From positions 5,208,001 through 5,272,000 of the forward strand of contig OZ231128.1 of the NCBI GenBank assembly GCA_965153355.1: a DNA stretch of 64,000 bases. The letters run 5' to 3'. The DNA comes from Flaccisagitta enflata. Its lineage: Eukaryota; Chaetognatha; Sagittoidea; Aphragmophora. Positions 23,480-34,952 of the stretch are shown piece after piece. Position numbers and translations under genes: made by a program. The notes beneath the pieces were generated by a model. It worked only from the letters and a program-made list of their open reading frames with translations. It had not been told where the DNA came from and searched no databases. Position 1 is the first letter of the stretch; every line of letters begins with the position of its first letter.

Positions 23480-23740
23480 TTCTTCTTTTTTTCAAGAGTT
23501 AACTTCAACGGCTCATATCTCCTTAACAAATTGACAAAATCACCTCAACTTGGGCTCATTTTAAAGGGCAGACACAACTTTTCAAAATGAGCCTGGGTTG
23601 AGATATGCAGCTTGATTCATTTTGGGATAACAATCTTCCAAAGTTAATATCATTTGCAGGAAAAAAGTGAAAACCTCCACAACATTGCGCTATCATGTCT
23701 CCTAAACGAATTGAGCTACAGACCTCAACTTGAGCTCAAT
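23480..23740. mobile_element. Probable relative of the CTATCTT MITEs
   Basis: Central hairpin pairs CTCAACTTGGGCTCATTTT (23544) with its complement ending at 23601, followed by AATCTTCCAAAGTTAATATC, as in the element at 4059. CTACAGACCTCAACTTGAGC also recurs. Clean termini are not visible. Confidence 0.5.
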
Positions 23741-23754
23741 TTGTAATGTACCAC

Positions 23755-24060
<306 letters not shown>

Positions 24061-24227
24061 TTTGTCATCTTCGTCATCGCCTTTCCCATTGAGAAAAAAA
24101 CAAGGCTGGATAGGTGATTTAAGGGGTTGTGGTGTCTTTGGTGTGTCAGAGGTGATGATTTAGGTGGGATTTGAGGTGGTCGGGTGGTTGTTGCCTGTTC
24201 TATGTGTAAATAAACTACTGTGGATAC

Positions 24228-24403
24228 ACGGCTAACCCAGTTGCGTGCGGATGGGCAGGGGCCATATTTGAGATCAGCAGAGCATTTGGGCAAGAGCAGT
24301 AAGGCCAAAAGCTCATAAAAGTAAAGTGTGACGGATGGACGGACGGACTGACGGACGGACTGACCGACCGACAAAGCAGGGTGTAGAGTAGCCTGCACGC
24401 GAC

Positions 24404-24405
<2 letters not shown>
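24228..24405 (+). mobile_element. HINE copy, 5' tip lost
   Basis: GGATACACGGCTAACCCAG, GTTGCGTGCGGATGGGCAGG, ACGGACGGACTGACCG core, and a decayed hairpin AGTAGCCTGCACGCGACT. Confidence 0.75.

Positions 24406-24500
<95 letters not shown>
24406..24500. repeat. GA microsatellite
   Basis: About 90 bp of GA directly after the HINE poly-A end. Confidence 0.95.
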
Positions 24501-24501
<1 letters not shown>

Positions 24502-24594
24502 GGTTGGGCAGGAGCAATAATACAAAAACAGATCGCAATTCACCGACCTACCGACGGACCAACACGGTATGGTTGAGTCGTGTGTCTGCGACTA
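24501..24594 (+). mobile_element. HINE 3' half
   Basis: GGTTGGGCAGGAGCAATAAT, ACCGACCTACCGACGGACC core, then GTCGTGTGTCTGCGAC and poly-A. Confidence 0.6.
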
Positions 24595-24616
24595 AAAAGG
24601 GCCACCATGGCCACCA

Positions 24617-25600
24617 TAGGTAATAGTCGCAAAAGCGTTCGATGGTGAGCGGTACCCATGCCCTGTCAGAGTACTATCTTCCAAAAAAAAATCTTCCAAC
24701 CTCCGAATTTATTTTATTGCTCAACTAAAAAACCTATATCATTTAATTGCCAAGCAATCAATTTTTAATTTGAGCTTATCTTGACCTAATATTGGCCGCC
24801 ATTTGCCGGGGAAGTGATTTTTAGGGCCTCTCGAGGCACTTTTGGAGTGATAGTATTCCATGCAATTTGAGCACTCACATGTATTTTCCGTTTTCAATCT
24901 TTGATTGACCGTAACTTTTCAACGGCTGAACCAATTTTGTTGGTGTAAAAAAGGGAAAGATGCCCATTGAAAAACTCTACATTTTGGTCACCAATTGATT
25001 GATTGATTGTTGATTCATCAAAAAACAAATGAGTTATGATTGTTTGAAAAGAAACGACTACCATAAAAGAAGTCAAATCAAGAATCCTGCCAGAGGGAGC
25101 CTTTTTACTTCTAAACCAATTAGTCTAGAGGGATGCGGTTTGCACGACTAGCTCGGAAATTTGAAGGGCTTCAATTTGGTCACCAATTTTTTTTAAATTG
25201 GATGAATCGTTGAAGAGTAATTGTTCAAAATGTGCTAGAAGATTTTTTTTTGGAAGATAGTAAGTTGTGCTTGAAGTTAAGTGAGGGAGCAGGGCAGCGG
25301 CCCCAAAGGGGTCGATGACCTATGCTTTCACACACATGGGGAATTTTCTCCTTCTCCTCCTAGTGATTGAGCTTTGGTCATTTAGGTAAAGATTTCGGCC
25401 TGGTTTGGGGCCTGAAAGCTGGGATTTGGACCTCGAGGCTGGGATTTGGGCCTAATGGCTGAGATTTGGGCCTCGAGCCTAGGACTTGAGCCTCAAGGTT
25501 GGGATTTGAGCCTCAAGGCAAGAATTGGAGCCTCGAAGCTGAGATTTTGGCTCCGAGGCTGGGATTATGGTCTAAACGCTGGGATTTTGGCCTCGGTTTT
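24617..25600 (+). mobile_element. HINE-E copy interrupted by a MITE
   Basis: ATAGTCGCAAAAGCG, GGTGAGCGGTACCCATGCCC, then the MITE (24674-25260), then AGGGCAGCGGCCCC, CGATGACCTATGCTTTCAC and a GGCTGGGATTTGGGCCT minisatellite (25400-25600). The second inner inverted repeat is missing. Comparison with 7292 and 27495 confirms the MITE is an insertion. Confidence 0.7.
24674..25260. mobile_element. MITE with perfect 23-bp CTATCTTCC termini
   Basis: Perfect inverted ends starting CTATCTTCCAAAAAAAAATC, with TA at 24672-24673 and 25261-25262. 587 bp. It splits a HINE-E copy whose relatives run straight through. No transposase frame. Confidence 0.9.
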
Positions 25601-25739
25601 TGTCATGAATCTGTTGGTCCATCTATTTCTCAGTTACTTCGTTGGTTTATGAAGGTCATGTTTTTGAAGGTCTTTTGAAGGTCATGTTAAAAGGTGTAAA
25701 AATGTGCATTTTAGGTGCTGCAGTTGTCATTGAGTACTT

Positions 25740-25742
<3 letters not shown>
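25601..25742. other. Spacer
   Basis: GAAGGTCATGTT is repeated near 25650 and 25676. No gene. Confidence 0.4.
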
Positions 25743-25808
<66 letters not shown>

Positions 25809-25835
25809 GTTTGTGTGTGTGTGTGTGTGTGTGTG
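25743..25835. repeat. GT microsatellite
   Basis: About 90 bp with one TTGTTTG interruption. Confidence 0.95.
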
Positions 25836-25939
25836 CAAGCCGACCAAAAAATGGCTATTTAATGTGTGCAAATGTGTAAAATTTCCACCATTGTATTGAT
25901 CACACCGCCGTCCCCACCCCTCCGCGCTCTCTCTCTCTT

Positions 25940-26290
25940 TTTAGTCGCGTGCACGCGACTACTACCCGCTTTGTCCGTTGGTTGGTTGGTCAGTTGGTTG
26001 GTCACACTTTACTTTTTTTATCACTTTTTTTTCTATAAGTTACTTTTAGTCATCCCAAGTAATTTTAAGGCATTCTAAGTCATACAAAGTCATTCTAAGT
26101 CATTCTAAGTCATTCTAATTAATTTTAAGTCATTCTAAGTCATTTTTATTCATTCTAAGTCATTTTCGGTCATTAGGTCATTTTGTCGCTTTAAGTCCTT
26201 TTTGATCATTTTAGTCATTTTGAGTCATTGTAAGTCATTCTCAGGCATTTTAAGTCTGTAAGTCTCGCACGCGACTTAAAGGTTTTGGCC

Positions 26291-26295
<5 letters not shown>
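25940..26295 (-). mobile_element. HINE with a degenerate CATTCTAAGT array
   Basis: Plus strand: hairpin AGTCGCGTGCACGCGACT, CCGCTTTGTCCG, GTTGGTTGGTC core, then about 20 diverged units of CATTCTAAGT (26050-26250), CGCACGCGACTTAAAGG and GGCCTTGTT. Same hairpin subtype as the satellite-bearing copies at 35741 and 60883. Confidence 0.75.

Positions 26296-26296
<1 letters not shown>

Positions 26297-26362
<66 letters not shown>
26297..26362. repeat. CT microsatellite
   Basis: About 66 bp of CT starting next to the HINE end. Confidence 0.95.
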
Positions 26363-26365
<3 letters not shown>

Positions 26366-26499
26366 ATTTTCTCTCTCTCCGCCATTTTTCCTCAATGCTA
26401 AGTCAGGTTTGTTAAAGGCAATGTATGGCCGCAGCTTGGATGAGATGCTCAGTTTCAATGTATAGTTCTAGTGAACGCATCCAAGTTTATGAGTACCAA

Positions 26500-26786
<287 letters not shown>

Positions 26787-26788
<2 letters not shown>

Positions 26789-27157
26789 TGAAATAAAGTA
26801 TGAATTCCCTCATATATCACCTTGTTATTGGAGGGAGGGGGGAACTGATTTAGTATATTGTAGTAACGTGTACCCAGCCTATATTACTAATGCAATCAAT
26901 GTGATTTGAACGCATTTCCCCTTGGATAGGCATAACCTACGAAATTGCACAAAAGAAAAAAAAAGATAAAAAAACAAAATAAAAGAAAAAAATCAAAAGA
27001 AAAAAAAAGAGTGGGTAATGCTGCCGAGAATTCTCGGTAGCATTAACAATGTCATTTTGATGTTTTCATGCTATAGAGAATTCTCCATAGCAATAAAACT
27101 GATTCTCAGTTATGATGATTATTGCATGAAATAGTATTGTTACTGAGAATGGATTTG
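26787..27157. other. Unique spacer with a perfect palindrome
   Basis: Includes TAATGCTGCCGAGAATTCTC followed by its complement at 27016-27045, a half-related GAGAATTCTC at 27075 and an A-rich tract. No gene. Confidence 0.6.
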
Positions 27158-27158
27158 T

Positions 27159-27207
<49 letters not shown>
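27158..27207. repeat. CT microsatellite
   Basis: About 50 bp. Confidence 0.9.
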
Positions 27208-27211
<4 letters not shown>

Positions 27212-27494
27212 AGTTTAATGAACAAATTTCCAGTAGGAGAGAACGCCTTTACAAAAAATGAACGTCAAAACCCAGAAAAAAATAAAATATTAGGATGAAT
27301 TTTTCATCGAGAAATATTTTATTAATTGATAACAATTTTGAGTTTCACTAGTGAAAAGACACATTACACTCAAATAAAGAGATGAAAAAGATATTGAGGA
27401 AGAGAAAAAGAAAAAGAAGAAAAAAAAAGAAAGAATAAAAAAAGAAAAAGAACGAAAAAAAGACAAAGAAAAAAGAAAATAGCAGCCCAAAGGC

Positions 27495-28437
27495 AGTAAG
27501 TGGTCAGCGGTACCAATGCCCTGCTTGAGTAGTGTGTGATTTAAGTTGAGGGGGAGCAGGGCAGCGGCCCCGAAGGGGACAAAGTCCTATAGAACACAGG
27601 GGGAATCTGTCCGTCCGTCCATCCGTCTGTCTGTTTGTCCTCCCCGCTCCATCCTCAGGGCTTCTTCTCCATTGGGGTTTATTCTGACCCAAATTCTGCC
27701 ATATAGCCCAAATCCAAGCAAAATGGCCCAAATCAAAGCAAAATGGGCCAAATCTGGTCAAAATCTAGGTATTGGAGGCCACAATATAGGTCTAAGGGGC
27801 CAAAATAATGTACCTCAGGCCAGAATTGGGGTTTTCTGGCCAGATTTGGGCTATTTTTCTTGGATATGGGACATTGTGCTTGGATTTGGGCCATTTTGCT
27901 TAGATTTGGGCCATATTGCTTGGATTTGGGCTATTTGGTAGAATATGGGTCAGAATAGGCCCCAAAGGAGACAAAGCCCTGAGGATGGGGCGGGGGGAAG
28001 GACGTACGTACGTACGTACTTACGTACGGACGGACGGACGGACAGATTTCCCCTGTGTTCTACAGGCCTTCGTCCCCTTCAGGGCCACTGCCCAAAAAAC
28101 GAAGAAAGGAAAAAAAGAAGGGAGGAACAAAAACAAAAAAAAAAAAAAAAACAGAAAGAAAGAAAAAAAGGAAGAACGGAACAAAGGAAACAAGGAAAAG
28201 AAACAGAGAGAAAAAAAAGGGAAAAAAAAGGAAAAAAGAAAAAAAAGAGAAAGAGAGGAAGAAAGAAAGAAGGAGAAAAAGAGAGAAAGAAAAAGAAAAA
28301 AAAAAGACAAAGAAAGTAAAAAAAGGAACAGTAGAAGGAAAAGAAATAAAAAAAAAATGAAACCAACCAACCAACGGATGGACCGACCAACGGAAGGACG
28401 GACAAAGCCTTTTAAAGAGTTGCGTGTCTGCAACTAA
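27495..28437 (+). mobile_element. HINE-E composite element, best preserved
   Basis: GGTCAGCGGTACCAATGCCC, then inner inverted repeats of about 60 bp (27559-27620 and 28030-28093; GGGCAGCGGCCCCGAAGGGG, AGAACACAGGGGGAAT, each tipped by GTCC repeats). They enclose a CAAATCCAAGCAAAATGGCC-type minisatellite (27660-27950). After GGCCACTGCCC come an A-rich tract, a GGACCGACCAACGG core and the 3' hairpin GTTGCGTGTCTGCAAC with poly-A. Confidence 0.75.
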
Positions 28438-28454
28438 AAATGGAGTAAAACAAA

Positions 28455-28497
28455 AGAAAGAGAGAGAGAAAGAGAAAGAGAAAGAGAGAAAGAAAGA

Positions 28498-28585
<88 letters not shown>

Positions 28586-28612
28586 AAAAGAAAAGAAAAG
28601 AAAAGAAAAGAA
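28455..28612. repeat. GA and GAAAA microsatellite
   Basis: GAAAGAGA units, pure GA 28500-28580, then AAAAG pentamers. Confidence 0.9.
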
Positions 28613-28679
28613 AGCAGTAGGAAATTCAAAGAAAAGGAGAAACAAATTCTCTATAGCAAGAATCAAATTTCTCTTATCC

Positions 28680-28765
28680 TTTTAATGCTACCGAGAATTC
28701 TCGGTAGCGTGAAAAACCCCGATTCTCGGTAGCGATAATTCTAAGAATTCTCGCCAGCAATAAAC
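28680..28765. repeat. Palindrome ATGCTACCGAGAATTCTCGG and partial copies
   Basis: A perfect palindrome centred on GAATTC at 28686-28709, then GATTCTCGGTAGCG and AAGAATTCTCGCCAGC. The same palindrome occurs at 27016. Confidence 0.8.
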
Positions 28766-28927
28766 TCCCAAAAAAAACAACCTCTACCATCAACTACACA
28801 TCTTACTCCGTACGGTTTTCAGATTCTTAAAAAGCAAAAAGATTTGAGAGAAATACTACTTGGATGTAGTGGATAGCCCATGTTCATGCCGGAGAGACCA
28901 AGATGAAAAGGTCAGATAGTGACCACT

Positions 28928-29039
<112 letters not shown>

Positions 29040-29135
29040 CATGTATGCGTGTGTTTAAGTTAGTCATTTTCTACCTAGACAGACAAGACAGCGTGTTTGA
29101 ATGCTTATGTTTGCGCCTTTGTCGTAGGGAGCGAT

Positions 29136-29446
29136 GACGTGATGATGGGTTGACATGATGACGGGAAACGTGAAGCCGGGATGGCGGGATGACGGGATGA
29201 CGGGATGACGGGATGACGGGATGACGGGATGACGGGATGACGGGATGACGTGATGATGTGATGACGGGATGACGGGATGACAGGATGTCGTGATGACGGG
29301 ATGACGGGATGACGGGATGATGGGATGATGGGATGACGGGATGACGGGATGACATGATGACGGAATGACGTGATGACGGGATGACGGGATGACGGGATGA
29401 CGTGATGACGTGATGACGTGATGACGGGATGACGGGAAGACGGGAC
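29136..29446. repeat. 8-bp minisatellite GATGACGG
   Basis: About 38 units of GATGACGG with GATGACGT, GATGATGG and GATGATGT variants. Frames on the minus strand show an 8-residue period and are artefacts. Confidence 0.95.
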
Positions 29447-29747
29447 AAGTTTTGATTTGAAGGGAAGTTTGTAAATCATTACAGGCGGTTTCTCATGAAA
29501 GATGGCGGCAGATCCAATAAATTAGGGTTTACGCTGCACCTTTGAAGCTTGAGCACACATGACTTTTATGTAGCACGCGTTTTGCCTCTTTGCACATGTC
29601 CTCTATTTTCCCATGTTGATTGCTGAAGCCATTGAAATGGGGCGCATTGAACTTGGAATTATTCGTTTGCGTTTTAGGCAAGAGTTGAGCGGACTTGTTG
29701 TGTCAACACAAAACCGGTGCTCATTGCTCATAGCTCAGCCCTTTTTT
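29447..29747. other. Unique spacer
   Basis: No feature recognised. Confidence 0.4.
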
Positions 29748-29906
29748 TAGTCGCGGACACGCGACTCTACACTTTGCCAGGTCGGTCGGTAGGTCGGTTG
29801 GTATGTCGGTCGGTCGATCAGTCACATTTTAGAATTCTGAGCGTTTTTTGCATTACTGTTCCTGCCCAAACTTCCGCGACTGGATTGCCGTGTATCTGGC
29901 CTTGTT
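29748..29906 (-). mobile_element. HINE copy, complete and short
   Basis: Plus strand: hairpin AGTCGCGGACACGCGACT, CTACACTTTGCCAGG, GGTCGGTAGGTCGG core, TTTTTTGCATTACTGTTCCT, CGCGACTGGATTGCCG and GGCCTTGTT. Confidence 0.8.
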
Positions 29907-30330
29907 TACTTCCAGTTTCAGCGCACTTCACAAAATCCTTCCTTAATAATCTACCATCCTTACCTTCTCCTACTCTTTAACCCCTTCCCGCCTTCCCCAC
30001 AATAGACTGGAAATCACCACCTTACTTTTATCAACCACCCTTGACCACCAAACCAACCTATTCTATTATCATAAGTTCATAATGGACTGGAAATCACCAC
30101 CTAGCAGGACCACAACCACGACCACTACCAATTACCCTCGATCTCACTCCAGTTTCTTCCATGTCCTCCGCCCGCTTTATCCTCTTTCTCCCCTGACAGC
30201 CGCCCCCTTTATCAATCCTCATACCTTCCCATGACCATGTGCTCTCTCATCCCCCACCTTTCCCATTCTCTCCAAAACTGTCTACGAGGGATGCGTGTGA
30301 GATTATAAATCTCGTACTCAAACAGTCAGT
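29907..30330. other. Unique stretch, pyrimidine-rich
   Basis: AATGGACTGGAAATCACCACC and AATAGACTGGAAATCACCACC are repeated near 30000 and 30080. No gene. Confidence 0.5.
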
Positions 30331-30635
30331 ATTCGCAAATATACAAACGAGGAGTCAGAAAAAGAGACCCGTTGTTGAGACCCGTTGTCCTCATAGACTA
30401 CCATGAACCTATCATTATGCATCAGTCTGTCTCCGCAAATATGCGAGGGGAAGTCAGAAAGAAGTACTTGTCGTTGAGACCCGTCGTCCTCAAGGACTTC
30501 CTTGAACCTATCATCATGCATCAGTCTGTCTTCGCAAATATACAAGCGGGGAGTCAGACAAACAGACCCATTGTTGAGACCCGTCGTCCTCACGGATTTC
30601 CATCATGAACCTATCATCATGCATCAGTCGCGTCG
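30331..30635. repeat. About 99-bp tandem repeat, three units
   Basis: Units start CGCAAATATAC at 30334, 30434 and 30533 and contain GTTGAGACCCGTCGTCCTCA and CCTATCATCATGCATCAGTC. The minus frame 30593-30318 stays open through 91 residues with a 33-residue period (CEDRLMHDDRF). That could be coding, but it follows from the near-99-bp period. Confidence 0.8.
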
Positions 30636-31588
30636 CAGCGTTGATGGCTTTTAGAGTTCATACAGTTCATGCAGTGCAGTTCATACAGTTCCATCTTGTT
30701 CAGACATTCGTTTTCACGCACTGAAACGGATGGCTCACACCGTCAGTCACCTTACTTTCCCTTTGCCTCGTACTGATTAGAATGAGCACAATATGAGCAT
30801 TCAAAAGAAACATGATTTCCAAGCCATTTTCATCTCCCATCTGTATAACCAAAGCCCAATCTACTTAGAAAATCGATTTGGACTTGATCTGGATACCGCG
30901 TCATCAATGCTTTAGACTCCTGTAGTTGTATAGAATGCCTATGGAAGAAATTTCTCTCAGAATTACAGCAATCAATTCTATTCAACTACAGCATGGATGA
31001 TGCGGTGCCTAGATCGATTTTCCTATGAGATGGGGCTCTAATTTTGCAAATGGAATGTGAAAAGTGCTTGGAAATGACTTTGTTCCAATGCCCGAATTGA
31101 GCCCATTCTATGACTGATATTACGGTAGAAAACTTCTTCTGGAAAGAATTGGTGAAAAAAAAATGTCAGTAACAACAAAAATAATGTAAACGTCATTTGA
31201 CATTAGTTACCATATACCATCTAGGAAATAAATTCACCTACACGTTGAAATAAGCATTAACTTTTAAAAACCGTTACTGAACCCAGCTTGATTGCATGTG
31301 AAGGTTTCAAGGATTATTTAACTCCAACATTATTCCCGCTACCATCATAGTTTTCCTATGTTGGCAACGGATTGGGCGACTCTATCCGTACGTGAAGAAA
31401 TGAAAAAAAAGCACGCGAGGGGAAAGAGTTGGTTTATGGGGTTGTTTGCACAAAGCAAAAAAAAAAAGCAAAGAGGCGTGACGCTGAATTCAATTCCATC
31501 AATCTTTCTCCCTTTGCCAAACAGTCTTAATCCAACGAATGTCGTGGTGTAAACTTGTTGGAAAAACAGCGATAACGTGGAGTTAAAG

Positions 31589-31590
<2 letters not shown>
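30636..31590. other. Unique stretch
   Basis: No gene or repeat recognised. CAGTTCATACAGTTC is locally repeated near 30655-30690. Confidence 0.5.

Positions 31591-31644
<54 letters not shown>
31591..31644. repeat. GA microsatellite
   Basis: About 54 bp. Confidence 0.95.
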
Positions 31645-31647
<3 letters not shown>

Positions 31648-31689
31648 TGCATCTTTATCTGGAAAAGTTCAGATGATACCGTAAGACCA

Positions 31690-31995
31690 TTATCATCTGA
31701 CAACGATCGTGATCATCTGAAAACGATTGTGATCATCAGTTGCAACAACAAGAGTATCAGTTGCAAAAACTAGAGTATCTGTTGCAACAACAAGAGTAGC
31801 CATTGCCAAAACTAGAGTATCTGTTACAACAACAAGAGTATCTTTTGCAACTACATGAGTATCTGTTGGAACAACAAGAGTATCTGTTACAACAACAAGA
31901 ATATCTATTGTAACAACAGTAGTGTCTATTGCAACAACAATAGTGTCTATTGCAACAAAAAGGATACCTGTTGCAACAGGGAGAGAATCTGTTGC
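31690..31995. repeat. Degenerate minisatellite, CAACAAGAGTATCTGTTG
   Basis: About ten diverged units of roughly 30 bp with internal dyad symmetry between CAACA and TGTTG. The minus frame ATDTLVV repeat is a by-product. Confidence 0.85.
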
Positions 31996-32253
31996 ATTTG
32001 CTTTCCTTAAGATCCTTATTCTCATGCTATTTGAATCTCGCTCTTTTCTTAAGCATGTTTAAATCTCGGTCTTGTGACTTAAGATTCTTGACTATCTTGC
32101 AGGGCCTTGTTTAGGTGCTGTAAAGTATTCGAGCTCGTTCTGTTGGTTGTCCATTTTCCTTCCTCTCCATTGTCTTTTACACATCCAGTGATTCATCATC
32201 CTCGTTTTCATGGTCTTCATTGTCGACGTATTTCCGCTCTTTTCTGGGATTTA
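31996..32253. other. Unique spacer
   Basis: TTTCTTAAGCATG and CTTAAGATTC repeats only. No gene. Confidence 0.4.
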
Positions 32254-32520
32254 GGGCGTTTCTAGTGAGCGCCAAAAACGCGTTTGTTCCTGTGAAACGC
32301 GTTTACAGCGTGAACACATTTTTTATGAATTTCAACTGTCCCACGAGAAAGTGAGTGGAGTGAGTGAGCGAGCCCGTGAACGGAGCAAGCGAGCGAAGCG
32401 AGCGTAGCAAAGCGGAGCACTGCAGACCGAGTGAGCGGAGTGAGCGGTGCGAGCGAACAAACATAGCCAGCGACTGAGTGGCCCGTTAAAGACGCGGTTG
32501 TCACGCGTAGAAACAGACCC
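32254..32520 (+). mobile_element. MITE-H copy
   Basis: TTA then GGGCGTTTCTAGTGAGCGCC, GTGAACACATTTTTTATG, GTCCCACGAGAAAGTGAG, and inverse end CGTAGAAACAGACCC. The right end is slightly decayed. Confidence 0.75.
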
Positions 32521-32799
32521 ATTGTCTGCATATATCCGCTTTTTTCCGGGTTTTATTTCTTTAATCCCTTTACATTCTCTCTCTCTCGATTGTTGCGTCG
32601 TGTATCATCTTTTTCCGCATTTGGATGATCAGTTTACGCAAAACAGAGAACAAACCACTCAGTCTAGTCGCTCGCTCACGTTCCCTTTCAATGTTCAAAC
32701 CCGGTACAGACTGTGGCATCCCTGGTGTCCCATATCAACGATCTTTGTTTTGTACAGTCGACCTTGTCATGCCTTGCTTTCAATACATCGACAGCAGGC
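32521..32799. other. Unique spacer
   Basis: No gene or repeat recognised. Confidence 0.4.
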
Positions 32800-34102
32800 A
32801 ACCATTCAATCACGAAAATTTTGCTTGAGTTAAAAACACTTCCACCGAAGCACGACGTCGTGCTTCAGTGGAATGAAGAATGACTTGTGCTTTTTACAAT
32901 TCGAGCTTCAGTGGAATTGGAAATAACTGATTTTGTCATTGTAACAAAGATAATCAAAGTTATTTTCATTTATATTCATATGAAGAAATCAAGTCCTTTT
33001 TTTACCTCTCACGTTTTATCTTTACCTAAGCAGACTTACTAAATAAAGAGAATGTTGATGTCAAAAGCAAAACATTTTTTTACATCAACTAAGTTTTTAT
33101 CACAATGAAAAATCAATATGGGGTAAACTCATTTTTTTCATAAAAACATAAATTCACATTATAGGAAAAAGGTTTTGTCATGAAAAAAAAACTTAAAAGA
33201 AATAAAAAAAGTTAGGAGATATTTTCTAAAGATAACAATTCATGACAAAAAGAAAAACCTATCTTTATTTGAAAAAGAGAAATAAAAAAAAATTCTAATT
33301 GCACTGAAATGAATTGTAACAGGGTGTGCAAAATTATCCGGACTTGGCAGTTACTTTACTTAAAACCCTGTAGAAAAAATGAATTTTCAAAACATGAGGG
33401 GTAGATATGAAAAAATATCTTTTTTAGCATTCAAAACCGAAATTCACACAGTAAAAATTTTACTAAAATAGTCAGAAACAAAACTGTTCAGGAAGATTTG
33501 ACTCAGATAAAACACTCCTTAAAAAGATTCAATAAAAAAAACCCTGAAATTCTGCTGTTGGTTTTTCTTGCCATTTAAGTTAAGTTTATTTGCTTTTATG
33601 AACTCCATTGATATTGATTAAACATAGCTCCCTCAGGATAGTTTGTGTCAAGCTATAAAAGTCACTATGGAGTAGTTACAAATACAAGAATCCATGATTT
33701 TGTAACTTATTTTGCCTACAGAATGAAATCCGGTCAAAATCAAAATCTTTGCTTCAAATCATATAACTCCTATAGTGACAAGGACTTTAAAAAAGACCTA
33801 CAATCAATTCTAGCTTCTAGTATATCTAACTGGGGTACTCTGGCTCAAATTTCATATTGCTGGGTCATTTTGAAGTATGGTTTTCTTTCTATGGAGCAAG
33901 TCCGGATAATTTTGCACACCCTGTTAGCGACCAATCAAAGAAAGACTGGATTGACTTTTTGTTTCTTTGCAATTTGAAAAGAGGTCAAGAGTCAATCCAC
34001 TGAAGCACAAATTCCAATTCCACTGAAGCACGAAGTCGTGCTTCAGTGGAATGGGACCATACTAGCCTCATTTCCACATCAAAGTTCGTGATTCAGTGAC
34101 TA
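32800..34102. mobile_element. Element F, copy 2, with palindromic termini
   Basis: Both ends carry a near-perfect palindrome (32843-32872 CCACCGAAGCACGACGTCG; 34020-34049 CCACTGAAGCACGAAGTCG), preceded on the outside by related sequence (CAATCACGAAAATTTTG against ACTGAATCACGAAC in inverse). About 700 bp once the nested MITE is removed. The right two thirds match 19708-20110 in inverse. Non-autonomous; superfamily not identified. Confidence 0.75.
33319..33924. mobile_element. MITE with ACAGGGTGTGC termini nested in element F
   Basis: 606 bp with inverted ends ACAGGGTGTGCAAAATTATC and TA duplications (33317-33318, 33925-33926). The paralogue near 19890 has a single TA at the same place, so the insertion and its duplication are shown directly. 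A 110-residue frame inside (33645-33977) runs across the MITE end and is not a transposase. Confidence 0.95.
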
Positions 34103-34150
34103 TCTTCAAGTTCGCGGACTAATGGACAAAAAAAGGAACAGTAAGTATTT

Positions 34151-34188
<38 letters not shown>

Positions 34189-34680
34189 CGTCTTGTAAGA
34201 TATTGTTCCACCTTGGATTAGAATGTCCGGCGGTCGCATTAAGCTTAACCTCGATTCTGTCCATTAAGGGTATGTTTTCTTAACAATGTTGCCCTTGGGT
34301 GATTTGTTGAATCTTGGTTAAACAGGTAACAATCATTTGCCCTTATCTATTTGGTAAGCATTAGTGTTGTGGGTTAGACTCAGAATGGATGTTTGCTAAG
34401 TTAGTTTTCCTAGATGGAAAACTAGGAGTGATCCGCGTAGTAACTAGTCAGTGAGGGGTCACAAGGCCCTCTTCCATACTTTTCAGTTTGGGTATAGTGA
34501 GGGATATTGTTCCACTTGTCATATCCACATATTCATATTGCTGTTTAAAGATAACTATTCCATTGTTATGGCGTTAATTCGCTACACAGTAGATTTGAGT
34601 TGGAATTCAAACTTACACTAAATCTGTTTTTATCATGAAATAAAAAGAAAAGAAAACATTTTGCGCATATTAAAAGTTAT
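34103..34680. other. Unique stretch with a short CT repeat
   Basis: CT repeat at 34153-34187; otherwise nothing recognised. Confidence 0.5.
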
Positions 34681-34952
34681 CAACTATCGTCATGTGTTTC
34701 ATGTAGCCTTCCGAGAATTAGATTTCTATGAATATTAACAAAAAAAAAAAAAAAAAAAGAAAAAGTGACCTGGTTGAAATTCGTGGTCGGTCTTAGTTGT
34801 TCGTCTGTGTCCAGGCGGGGGTTTCTCGGACTCTGTAGTCTGTGTAGTGGGTACTTGTAAACCGTGTCCCTTACTCGCTCTTTCTCCGCCTCTGCGATTT
34901 CTTGCCCACTCTCATATTGCAAAAAAATTTCGCGGGACCGGGTTCCGGTCAT
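34680..34952 (-). other. Doubtful open frame, possible exon
   Basis: A 90-residue minus frame starting ATG at 34952 has a hydrophilic, non-repetitive first 64 residues (MTGTRSREIF, then EIAEAEKERVRDTVYKY) before it runs into a poly-Phe stretch encoded by the A/T tract at 34741-34765. An AG|GTCACT site sits just before the tract but is a weak donor. I do not recognise the protein. Chance is the simpler explanation. Confidence 0.15.

Noticed and set aside
29136-29446. CRISPR-like array
   Set aside because: Continuous 8-bp tandem repeats without spacers; the other minisatellites (17815, 36301, 49190, 55972) likewise lack unique spacers.
31693-32025. VVATDTLVV repeat protein
   Set aside because: Minisatellite by-product with no start context or domain.
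33645-33977. 110-residue frame as a MITE-encoded protein
   Set aside because: It runs through the terminal repeat into element F, has no transposase motif, and lies in a 606-bp non-autonomous element.
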